The notes beneath the pieces are model-generated. The model worked only from the letters and a program-made list of their open reading frames with translations, was not told the origin of the DNA and ran no database searches. Below are positions 32,959-43,200 of a stretch of DNA of 64,000 bases, in pieces (within the stretch, counting starts at the first letter, position 1; the number at the start of each line of letters is the position of its first letter). Position numbers and translations under genes: made by a program. Source of the DNA: Luidia sarsii (lineage: Eukaryota > Echinodermata > Asteroidea > Paxillosida > Luidiidae); contig OX465117.1 in the NCBI GenBank assembly GCA_949987565.1, positions 1,007,714-1,071,713 on the forward strand. Reading direction: 5' to 3'.

Positions 32959-35281
32959 TTAGATATACTTGGGCTCAGGATGGTCTGACTTAACGTTGTA
33001 TCCTACGATGCTTTTCCGGCCAATCTGCTCGCCTACAAAGAACCAGAATGCCACCTCCATGCACACCAGTGTGTTACGGAAAGCCTCCTGAAACAAAATA
33101 ATCAAGAATCGATTGTTAGCAAAATGCAAACAGAAGCAGGAATGTCAGTGACCGATTTAGTCATTTCCTGAAAATCACTGAAGGCCAATAAATTGTGCGA
33201 CTACCAGTGAGTGCTTGAGAGATGCGACTGTGAGTGAGCGCTTACGCGACCGAGAGATTCACAGCAGGGGTGCAGGCACCCTTCAGATTTTAGGGTTTTT
33301 AACAGAAACAAAATAAGCAGACTTTTGAGATATCTGTTTGACATAAAAATCCCCCCATAAAAAAAAAAAAAGTAAAAAAAAAAAAAAAAATCACGCCATT
33401 TCAGGAAATCCAGATATTTCCGGAAGTCTTATATCCCTGCAGAAGGTATCTTCAAGAGAATTGAACTTGGGAAGTACCATCATCTAAGAGCTGGGTAAAG
33501 GAACAGCTTGGGTTTAAGAGTGAAGTGGAACATGTACAGTAAGCCAGATGGCTCGGAATCAAGTCCGGCCGCCAGTTTGATCTGCCCAACTATCGCGTCG
33601 GCCAAAAGGGCACGGCAATTCAAATTGCCATCGTTGCCGTCGTGAATTTCCTGCCCTGTTTAAGAAGTAATCATTGATTATCGAATTGAAAGCATAATTC
33701 TTGAAAAAGATAAATGCACATAAAACACGATTAAAAATATCTAAAGTGATATACAAAAAATGTTGCAAACTGCTTACTGACTAAAATTACCAAAATGCAA
33801 ATTTTAAAATTTAGTGGGCCTGACGTTTCGATCCTAGCAGGACCTTTCTCAAAGGCAGAGAAAGGCTTTGAGAAAGGTCCTGCTAGGATCGAAACGTCAG
33901 GCCCACTCAATATTAAGATTAAAAATATCAATAATTATGTAAGTTAGATGCAGTTCTAATGTGAAATTGGTCCCAGTCGGAAGCATTGTTTCTCACCAGG
34001 AGTGGTGGATGGAAATTACCCGTGCTGGTCGGCCCCGTCCACCGCCGACCAGTGTAGCTATAACACTGGTCGCAGGCTAGAAATAGGGTCAGTCGGATAA
34101 CTTGAAGCAGACCTTTTTTTTGGTTTCACTCACCCTGGTGGTTAGATTCATCCACTTGCCGGTCTTGGCGCTGTTCATCACCTCTCCGAAGCCCTTCTGA
34201 ATGGCGGGGATATCGCCCGGTGTGGGTGGTGCCAGTTCAACCTTGGCGTAGTACCAGAACTTGGAGAGTCTGGGCCTAGACCATTGCACGGCATCTAAAA
34301 CAGAGAAAGGGTCGCACTTGCAATTAGGGTCTACCACCAGAATGAATGATGTACGGCTTGACCAATTTGCGTACAAGTTCAAGTTGGCATGCGTACAAGT
34401 TCACCAATTTCAATATGTGTACAAGTTGGCGTGCATACCAGTTGATCAATTTGCGTACGAGTTGGCGTGCATACAAAATTACAAGTTGACCACTGTCTTT
34501 GCGTACGAGTTGGCATGCGAACGAGTTGACCTGCTCCCAACTCGTACGCCGATTGGTCAACCGACAACAACTGCCAACTCAACTGCGAACTGACATTCAG
34601 TTCAGTCATTAATACAACGCAGTGGCTGTTGTTACGGCAGTCGTCTGTGTGGTTCCCTGACTTGATTGTATTTAGTCAGCATTGCAGGCTGGTTGAACCA
34701 GTCTATGAGCTGATAGTCTGGTTCCAAGAGCTAAACATCCTGACAAATACTGTAAAGTCAGGGAACCACACGGACGACTGCCACAGACAGGCACTGTGTT
34801 GTTAATACAAATTAATTACAAGCCAACTTTCGACTCGAACGCAGATAACTCAATCCGTACTCCGTCCAACTCGGATCATCTTGCACCCAGGGCAAATGTA
34901 AATTGCTCAACTTGTTCAAGTAAAACAACTTATTTGAGTTGAACTTGTAGTTGTACTTGTATAATACGCATGTACTGTGTAGTGATGTACTGTAGACTGT
35001 TCTACAAGTTGGTAGAACAGTCTACAGTACATCACTACACAGTACATGCGTATTAAATTTGTCCGTAAATTGGGCAAGGTGGACCGGCAATTTTGTCCAA
35101 ACTTCGGCACGGTGTAGGTGAACCATCACACACTGTTCTCCCATTTGAGTCCACCACTGCGAAAGACGAACAATCAAAGGACGGATCGGTACTGACCTCC
35201 AGCCACTTTGGGTCCCTGGGTGGCCACGGTGGTGCCAAGTCTCTGGCCCATGCTGGCCATCTTCTGTAGAGCCTTCGCCAT
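32959..35281 (-). CDS. ATP5MG: ATP synthase membrane subunit g, mitochondrial (three exons)
   Basis: Subunit g sits in the membrane (Fo) part of mitochondrial ATP synthase and helps dimerise the enzyme and shape cristae. Coding exons, in transcript order: 35281-35197 (ATG), 34294-34134, 33087-32959 (stop TAA). Phases agree, giving 124 residues, about 20 longer than the human protein at the two ends. The family signature is plain: SRPRLSKFWYYAKVELAPPT (34-53), close to the human SKPRLATFWYYAKVELVPPT. In the last exon MEVAFWFFVGEQIGRKSIVG matches the single C-terminal membrane helix and the GEIIGKRGIIGYDV end. No cleavable presequence is obvious, as usual for this subunit. The introns carry repeats, including a long perfect hairpin in intron 1. 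The gene is divergent from MRE11. Confidence 0.93.
33755..33925. repeat. Hammerhead-like foldback family 1, copy
   Basis: One of the cleanest copies: left arm from TTGCAAACTGCTTACTGACT to CTCAAAGGCAGAG, right arm from GGCTTTGAGAAAGGTCC to CAGGCCCACT. Lies in ATP5MG intron 2. The minus-strand reading of each arm gives the hammerhead-like fold with core box TTGAGAA. Confidence 0.82.
34355..34600. repeat. Irregular minisatellite with GTACAAGTTGGCATGC units
   Basis: About 30-35 bp imperfect units containing GCGTACAAGTTG, GTTGGCGTGCATAC and GACCAATTTGCGTAC, in ATP5MG intron 1. Frames on either strand are by-products. Confidence 0.6.
34618..34798. mobile_element. CGCAGTGG-type MITE, copy
   Basis: Left end CGCAGTGGCTGTTGTTACGG; right end changed to GGCACTGTG. 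Flanked by TTAATACAA on both sides (three bases of TTG intervene on the right), again 8-9 bp. Confidence 0.85.
34963..35054. repeat. Perfect 43-bp-arm hairpin
   Basis: Arms from AATACGCATGTACTGTGTAG to its complement CTACACAGTACATGCGTATT with a six-base loop AAGTTG. No mismatch was found over 43 pairs. In ATP5MG intron 1, about 140 bp from the end of exon 1. Confidence 0.92.
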
Positions 35282-36206
35282 CTTGAATGCCGGTAATTTC
35301 CAAGGGATCGATTGATATCCTACCGCTGTACAAATGGTCCGCACTGCCAGTAGAAATAAAATCGTTTCGGTCGGACACTATCTGCATTGGTAACCGTGTA
35401 GCGTGTAATTATAAACGTGGAGTTCGCTGGTACTCGGTTTTTAAAACTTGTTACCAGTCCTCCAATGATTTTTGTGCACTATACCACAACACTGCATTCA
35501 ATCATTCATTCATTTATTATCTCTCAGGCTATGAAATAAACAATAAAAACAGAAATAAATAAACAACCAGACAATCTGATCTCCGGAGGATTGCCTGTGC
35601 ATTTCACTTTTTTTCACAAAAATGCCACAAACTGCATACTGACAGTGACAGTGACTAACTTTTTCCAAAGACAGAGCACTCAGTAGTAAAAAAAATATCA
35701 TCTTGTAAATTAACAGTCACTTCAGAGATATCGTTTTAAAATGAAGGATTAACAAACATTCCCGTAATTTTGGTTATCTATTTTCAGCTAATCAACCGTT
35801 TTTCTTGGTAATTTGGTTTGTATAAACATTATTGCCAACCTTCAAAATAATTATTTCTGTAAAATCACAAGCATGGCACAAGTGACCTAAAGAGGGCGCA
35901 CTTCATGCGAACGCATGCGCATGCGGTGTGTACGTCAAAAGGGGGAATTTTGGAAATGAGAAAGTTCACTAAACTCTTCGATGACGATATAGTGACTTCG
36001 ATTTGGACGTTCTTACTCCACAAATTCAGCAAAGGTAGGACAATGTGCACATTAAAAATGAAATCAAAACTTTATGAATCATTGTTTTTAATTTCTAAGG
36101 TCTAGTGAAACTTTCGAAGTTATTTTACTTTTAGTTTTACTTTAGTTTTAGATCGAGTGAAACTTGTTCATTTATTTGTTGATAAAAAAAAATACTTTGC
36201 AAGTTT

Positions 36207-36347
36207 AGTCCGAGTAGCTTGGACCCGACAAGTCACCTTTTTTTATCGAATTTTGAAATTTTGAGGGTCGGGTAACTGTCACCTGACCCTCAAAATTTCA
36301 AAATTCGATAAAAAATGGTGACTTGTCGGGTCCAAGTTACTCGGACT
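36207..36347. repeat. Long hairpin with AGTCCGAGTA ends
   Basis: Arms of about 62 bases (AGTCCGAGTAGCTTGGACCC and complement, through ATCGAATTTTGAAATTTTGA) around a 15-base loop. A second partial arm occurs at 36434-36497 and is fused to a TTAA MITE fragment. Confidence 0.88.
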
Positions 36348-36496
36348 AAGCCTAGGCAAGTTAGGGCATGCGTCTTAGTAACTTGGACCATAGTTACATT
36401 ACAATCGCCCTTGAGATTGAGAGGTAGTGACCGTAGTCCGAGTAACTTGGACCCGACAAGTCACCCTTTTTTATCGAATTTTTAATTTCAAAATTT

Positions 36497-36635
36497 CTCG
36501 AGAAGTACAGCATCCCAGACCGTAAGATTTCAACATAAGGATTCTATCATGACCATCTACAAACTGTGTAAATAAGAAGGAAATCTGTAGACATCAATGT
36601 TTTCCGATCTTCCCGATGTTGTATTGGGCCTTTAA
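36497..36635 (+). mobile_element. TTAA-flanked MITE, 5'-truncated copy
   Basis: Starts inside the family (CTCGAGAAGTACAGCATCCC) and ends with GATGTTGTATTGGGCCTTTAA. Confidence 0.8.
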
Positions 36636-37075
36636 TGCCATCGATATTCAGCCATAAACATGAAGCATTTACCTTTCTGTGCATTTTTTAGCCATCCCTC
36701 CAGTGCCCGAAGCATGCCCGACCAAAGTGTAATTTGCCCAAGACGTCGCTAATGAGAAACAGATCTCCGACGGCAGAATGTCGTACTCCTTCTCAGACCA
36801 GGCCCCTGGACCATCGTCAAGGTGATAATATTCTCGAAGAAATGAGGGAAAAACTGACCGGGAAGTTTTGAACAAATTCGAAAAAAGGTTGCATCTACTT
36901 TGTGTGATCCCCGAGCTGCTGTAATCAGGTTTACGACAACTGGTAGTTTGCACCTGAATAAAAGCAGGGGTGTGATCCCTCGAGATATACAGCAGTTAAT
37001 GGTTGAATTGCTTCTGACTGGCGCCCCCACCCCGGCAAAGACTAGTTGACTATTTTGGGAAGGCCACCATCTAAG

Positions 37076-37148
37076 GGCTGGATAGCTCAAATGGAAGAGC
37101 ACTGGTGCGTTAATCCAGAGGTCTCGGGTTCAAGTCCCGGTCCAGTCA
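37076..37148 (+). repeat. tRNA-like sequence inside a GGCAAAG-bounded repeat, second copy
   Basis: 73 bases, the best-formed of the set: 7-bp acceptor stem, D stem, 17-base anticodon arm with a T-T mismatch and loop GCGTTAA (anticodon position GTT but C in place of U33), perfect T arm. The GGCGCCCCCACCCCGGCAAA flank 5' and TTTTCTTTGCCA 3' repeat those at 31590, so it is a repeat, not a functional tRNA gene. Confidence 0.8.
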
Positions 37149-37230
37149 AAGTTTTCTTTGCCAATTTTCCAACCGATAAATTGTCTCACAATCAGACAGC
37201 TATTTGCTATAAATGACTGGTCCATTTTTT

Positions 37231-40200
37231 ATGCTTATTAATTTCAGGGATGATGATGAGGAGAATGAGGAGAATACTATCAATATTCTAGTCGGTAAGA
37301 TGAGGGTTTGACTTAAAGTGATACAAAAATGTTGCAAACTGCTTACTGACTAAAATTACCAAAATGCAAATCTCAAAATTTAGTGGGCCTGACGTTTCGA
37401 TCCTAGCAGGACTTTTCACAAAGGCAGAGTGACGAGGACAAAACAGATACATGTACATGAAGCTTTGTGTACATGTATCTGTTTTGTCCTTGTCATTCTG
37501 CCTTTGAGAAAGGTCCTGCTAGGATTGAAATGTCAGGCCTACTAAATTTTGAGATGAAGGTTTGACGTTTTCTAGGTGGAAATATTGAATTAATGATGTG
37601 CATTTCTAAAGAGTAATGTAATGTAATCTAAAAAAAATTGAGGCCGTGACATTTTGATCCTAGCAAAACCTTTTATAAAATGCTGTGGCCCTTAACTACC
37701 GTACTACACGTCTATTAGTAAGTCGAGAGCATAGACAATTAGCCAAGTTAGCCGATGCCCATTGCCAACCCTTCCCTCTCTCACACACGTGTCTCTTCTG
37801 CTTTCAGCGACTGACTGTCATGTGGGCTATGCTGAGAAGGATGGCATCAGACATAGCGACTCCCTCAACACATTTGAGGAGATTCTGCAGCTGGCCAAGA
37901 AGAGTCAGGTTTGATTTGACCATTGACCTCTTTTGACCCCTTTGACCCCTTGACCCCCTTGACCCCTTTAAACCCTTTGACCCTGTTTTCCTCACCCTCT
38001 TATACTCCACTGATACCTTTGACCCCTTGACCCCTTTGACCTCTTTGACCATGACTTTTTTGTCCCCTTTGACCCCTTTGACTCCCCTTTGACCCTTTTG
38101 ACCCCTTTGACCTCTTTGACCCTTTTGACCTCTTTGACCCCTGTGACCCCCTTGACCAATTTGACTCCTTAGACCCCTTGACCCCTTTAACTCCTTTGAT
38201 CTCTTACCCATTTGACCTATGATCCTTTTGACCCATTTGCATTTGACCCTTTGACCTTTGATCCCTTGTTCCCTGAAACATTAAGGGCCGGACCATATCA
38301 TCTCTTTCATTTGACCCAAATTTAAAATTATAAATCAGAGAATCTGATTCTATCAAATCAGCCACAAAACCACAGAAAGTGAGTCCTAATGCTCATCTTC
38401 ATTTCAAAAGACCTCTGACCTCTGACCTCAGGTAGACATGATCCTTACTCTTACTTTTTGACCCATTTGCATTTTGATCCTTTGACCTTTGATCCCTTGT
38501 TCCCTGAAACATTCAGGGCCGGACCATATCTCTTTCATTTGACCCAAATTTAAATTTTGATTTGATTCAATCAAATCATCCACAAAACCTAAGAAAGTGA
38601 GTCCTAACGCTCATCTTCATTTCAAAAGACCTCCGACCTCTGACCTTTGACCTCAGGTAGACATGATCCTGCTGGGAGGCGACCTCTTCCACGAGAACAA
38701 GCCGTCGCGCAAGTCCCTGCACGGTGTCATGGCACTGATCCGCAAGTACTGCATGGGGGAGCGGCCCGTTCGCATCCAGTTCCTCAGCGACCAGAGCGTT
38801 AACTTTGCTGCCAGCCCGTAAGCCTCCCTCCTCTCCTCAACCCTCATCCAGTCAATCAGTCTTCTCTCCGTCGTTTGTCTGACAGCATCGAACAATTAGG
38901 AGGGCCTGACGTTTCGATCCCAGCAGGACCTTTCTCAAAGGCAGAATGCCTTTGAGAAAGGTCCTGCAGGGATCGAAACGTCAGGCCCTCCTTATTTGTG
39001 AAATTTGCTTTTTCTGTCATTTTAGCCAGTTTGCAACTTGTAGCAGTTTGCGACTATTTTGCAGAAACCATGGCGTCATGGTATTTTTATATTTTTTTTT
39101 AAGGTTTCCTGTTGTCAATTATGAAGATCCCAACATCAATGTGGAGGTGCCTGTCTTTTCTATCCACGGTAACCATGACGATCCAGCAGGGGTGAGTCTA
39201 TTGTCTATCATCAACTCTTGTTTATGGAATGTTCTGCCCACTTATTTTGTGATCCGTTGGACTCGTGGGATTCTGTGAGAATTGAATGAAGTCTGTAGTG
39301 TTTAGTCAGCCTTTGTCAGATTCTCTCAGATTCTCTGAGGTTATCTCAATTTCTCTCCAATTTTGAAAAATTGAAAAATTGGCAAAGAAAACTTTAACCT
39401 GACCAGGACTTGAACCCGAGACCTCTGGATTAACGTACCAGTGCTCTTCCATCTGAGCTATCAGCCCTTAGATAGTGGCCTTCCCTAATAGTCAATAGTG
39501 TACTAGTCTTTGCCGATTCTCTCAGATTCTTAAAGATGATCACAGCTACTCTTATATTCTCTCATATTCTCCCAGATTCTCTCAGATTCTCCCAGATTCT
39601 CTCAGATTCTCCCAGATTCTCCCAGATTCTCTCAGATTCTCTCAGATCCTCTCAGAGTCTCTCAGAGTCTCTCAGATTCTCCCAGATCCTCCCAGATCCT
39701 CCCAGATCCTCCCAGATCCTCCCAGATTCTCTCAGATTCTCTCAGATCCTCTCAGATCCTTTCAGATCCTCCCAGATTCTCTCAGATTCTCTCAGATTCT
39801 CTCAGAGTCTCTCAGATTCTTCCAGATTCTCTCAGATTCTCCCAGAGTCTCCCAGATTCTCTCAGATTCTCTCAGATTCTCTCAGAGTCTCTCAGATTCT
39901 CCCAGATTCTCTCAGATTCTCTCAGAGTCTCTCAGATTCTCCCAGAGTCTCTCAGATTCTCTCAGAGTCTCTCAGATCCTCTCAGATTCTCTCAGATTCT
40001 CTCAGATTCTCTCAGAGTCTCTCAGATTTTCCCAGATTCTCTCAGATTCTCTCAGATTCTCTCAGATTCTCCCAGATTCTCTCAGATTCTCTCAGAGTCT
40101 CCCAGATTCTCCCAGATTCTCTCAGATTCTCTCAGATTCTCTCAGATTCTCTCAGAGTCTCTCAGATTCTCTAAGATCCTCCCAGATTCTCCCAGATTCT

Positions 40201-43200
40201 CTCAGATTCTCTCAGAGTCTCTCAGATCCTCTAAGATCCTCCCAGATTCTCACATTCTCTCTCACTTCATGGGCCATATACCCTAGCCCTCCCATAAATG
40301 TAGCAATATCCCAGAGATTGTAATGTCTGAGCAAGTCTACCAGCCTATGCCTTCATTCAGTGCATCACTTTCATGATCTCTCCCTCCCTCAGCTTGGCAA
40401 CCTATGTGCCTTGGACATCCTGAGTGTGTCTGGCTTGGTCAACTACTTTGGCAAGTGCAACTCCTTGGACAGCATCGATGTGACTCCTCTGCTGATACAG
40501 AAAGGATCTACCAGACTGGCTCTCTATGGAATCGGTGAGCTTAATATCAACCTCCTTCCCAAGTTCTTAGTGTAATACGAGTGTCCATTCTCAACCTCCT
40601 TCCCAAGTTCTTAGTGTAATACAAGTGTCTATTCTCAACCTCTATCCCAAGTTCTTAGTGTAATACGAGTGTCCATTCTCAACCTCATTCCCAAGTTCTT
40701 AGTGTAATACGAGTGTCCATTCTCAACCTCTATCCCAAGTTCTTAGTGTAATACGAGTGTCCATTCTCAACCTCTATCCCAAGTTCTTAGTGTAATACGA
40801 GTGTCCATTCTCAACCTCTATCCCAAGTTCTTAGTGTAATACAAGTGTCTATTCTCAACCTCCTTCCCAAGTTCTTAGTGTAATACCAGTGTCTATTCTC
40901 AACCTCCTTCCCAAGTTCTTAGTGTAATACCAGTGTCCATTCTCAACCTCCTTCCCAAGTTCTTAGTGTAATACGAGTGTCCATTCTCAACCTCTATCCC
41001 AAGTTCTTAGTGTAATACGAGTGTCCATTCTCAACCTCCTTCCCAAGTTCTTAGTGTAATACCAGTGTCCATTCTCAACCTCTATCCCAAGTTCTTAGTG
41101 TAATACCAGTGTCCATTCTCAACCTCTATCCCAAGTTTTTAGTGTAATACGAGTGTCCATTCTCAACCTCTATCCCAAGTTCTTAGTGTAATACCAGTGT
41201 CCATTCTCAACCTCTATCCCAAGTTTTTAGTGTAATACGAGTGTCCATTCTCAACCTCCTTCCCAAGTTTTTAGTGTAATACGAGTGTCCATTCTAAACC
41301 TCTATCCCAAGTTCTTAGTGTAATACGAGTGTCCATTCTCAACCTCCTTCCCAGGGTTATAAACCAGTCTGTATCATATACCATTGGTTGATACTTGTCT
41401 CTTTGCATACTCCTGCAAATCTTGGGCTTCAACTAAGAATGACAGAAACCGTATTGATCTATGGTGATATTCCACCCATTTCGTCCGTTTTGGCTAGTCG
41501 CAGGACACAATTTGCTGGCCACTGTTTTGGATCAAATCATATCAAGGATCAAATCATATCTGCTGTGATTTCCTTGAGACTACCCTGCCCAAACAGAGGA
41601 GGACGACCTCTGAACTATATCGACTAACATCTAAAAAAAACCAAGCGTTTGGCCCCAGTGTCTTGGGGGAATACCGTGTACCTATCAAGCCAACAAACCT
41701 TCAAATTCGGAAACAAACCACAACCTGGATTTTCAGGTTTTGTCAGACGGAGACGAAGCCTGAGCCTAAGCCTTCATTTCGAAAATTGGCCTGAGAATGA
41801 GGATACTACACTACCTGCATCGCCTGCTTCTTCTGGTGGAGTTCGTAGCGTCGTCAACCTCTATCCCAGGCTCTTGAACAGAAGGCTTTGAACACTATAA
41901 CCTCCTCCCCAGGTTCAATCCGCGATGAGCGCATGCATCGGATTTTCCTCAACCGGAAGATTCGGTTCTACCAGCCCAAAAGTGACGGCGATGACTGGTT
42001 CAATCTACTCGTCTTGCACCAGAACAGGTAGCCCAACCCTGACCCTGCTGTGTGATCCGCTTCAAATCCATGGTCCATGGTCCAACCCCCTCTCTGTCCT
42101 TCAGGCCAAATAAAAAACACAAACATGTTTAGCGTCCTGCCTTTTTGAAAAAAATAAGGATTTTTCTTTTTTCTTTTTTTCAAAATGGCCGACCGACCCA
42201 TTTATCACAAACAACCTAATTAAACGTACTCAATTAAAAAAATTAACACATACGAATAGACAGTTTCCACAGTAAGTATATAAAAAATCCAACTTTTAAC
42301 AAAATAATTTTTCCCGGTTAAAAAGCTATGAAATTTACAATTTTTTGGTTAAAAAAAAAAAAAAAAATGAAAAACAGGCAGCCTCCAAAAATAAGTCACA
42401 ATAATATAGACATCAAATTTACATTTCCTGATCGTTGTATAAATCTCAACTCCTAACTCTTCCATCCTTGGGGATTGTTTCATCCGTCGTATTTCCCTTC
42501 TAACTAGGTCCAAGCACGGCGAGACTAACTACATCCCTGAGCAGTTTCTGCCCGACTTTCTGGACTTGGTCGTCTGGGGGCACGAGCACGAGTGCAAGGT
42601 GGACCCCGTCTGGAACGACAGGCAGCAGTTCTACGTCAGCCAGCCAGGCAGTAGCATCGCCACGTCACTCTGCCAAGGAGAAGCCGTGGAAAAGTAAGAG
42701 CCAACAGACTGGGCTTGGATGACAGACAAGGGCTTGGCCTACTCAATGTGTAATTCATCAATGTATGCACTGTATCTTTTCATTTACAGTGGTAATACTT
42801 TCCCTGGTGCCCATCACATTCCCTGGTGTTAGCCACATTCCCTGGTACCCATCATTTTTATGTGGGGTCAATTTCATTCCCTGGTCCCCATCATTGTCCA
42901 TAATGTCATTTGCAACCCCATTCCCCATCATATTCCCTGGTGTCAGTCACATTCCCTGGTCCCCATCATTTCCCCTGGTATCAGTCACATATTCCTTGGT
43001 ACCCATCATTTTTCGTGGTGTTAATTACATTTCCTGGTCCCCATTATTTTCCCTGGTATCAGGCACATATTCCCTGGTACCCATCATTTATCGTGGTGTC
43101 AATTACATTTCCTGGTCCCCATTATTTTCCCTGGTATCAGTCACATATTCCCTGGTACCCATCATTTATCGTGGTGTCAATCACATTCCCTGGTCCCCAT

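Larger units (their letters stand above)
35282..37230. promoter_or_regulatory. Divergent ATP5MG/MRE11 intergenic region
   Basis: This 1.95-kb stretch separates the two divergent start codons. At about 35913-35930 is ACGCATGCGCATGCGG, which contains TGCGCATGCG and resembles the NRF-1 consensus often found at promoters of mitochondrial and housekeeping genes. A short GC-richer patch follows, with a donor-like GTAGGA at 36027. The frame ahead of that donor does not join MRE11 exon 1 in phase, so it could only be an untranslated exon. The rest is repeat. Confidence 0.4.

Noticed and set aside
35956..36026. Upstream first coding exon for MRE11 (MRKFTKL frame ending at GTAGGA)
   Set aside because: The frame leaves one base at the donor, but the acceptor at 37248 needs two; joining would hit stops, so it can be at most untranslated.
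39536..40174. Long open frame reading [10 protein letters not shown] repeats
   Set aside because: It is wholly the CTCAGATTCT decamer minisatellite in an MRE11 intron; the openness follows from the unit sequence.
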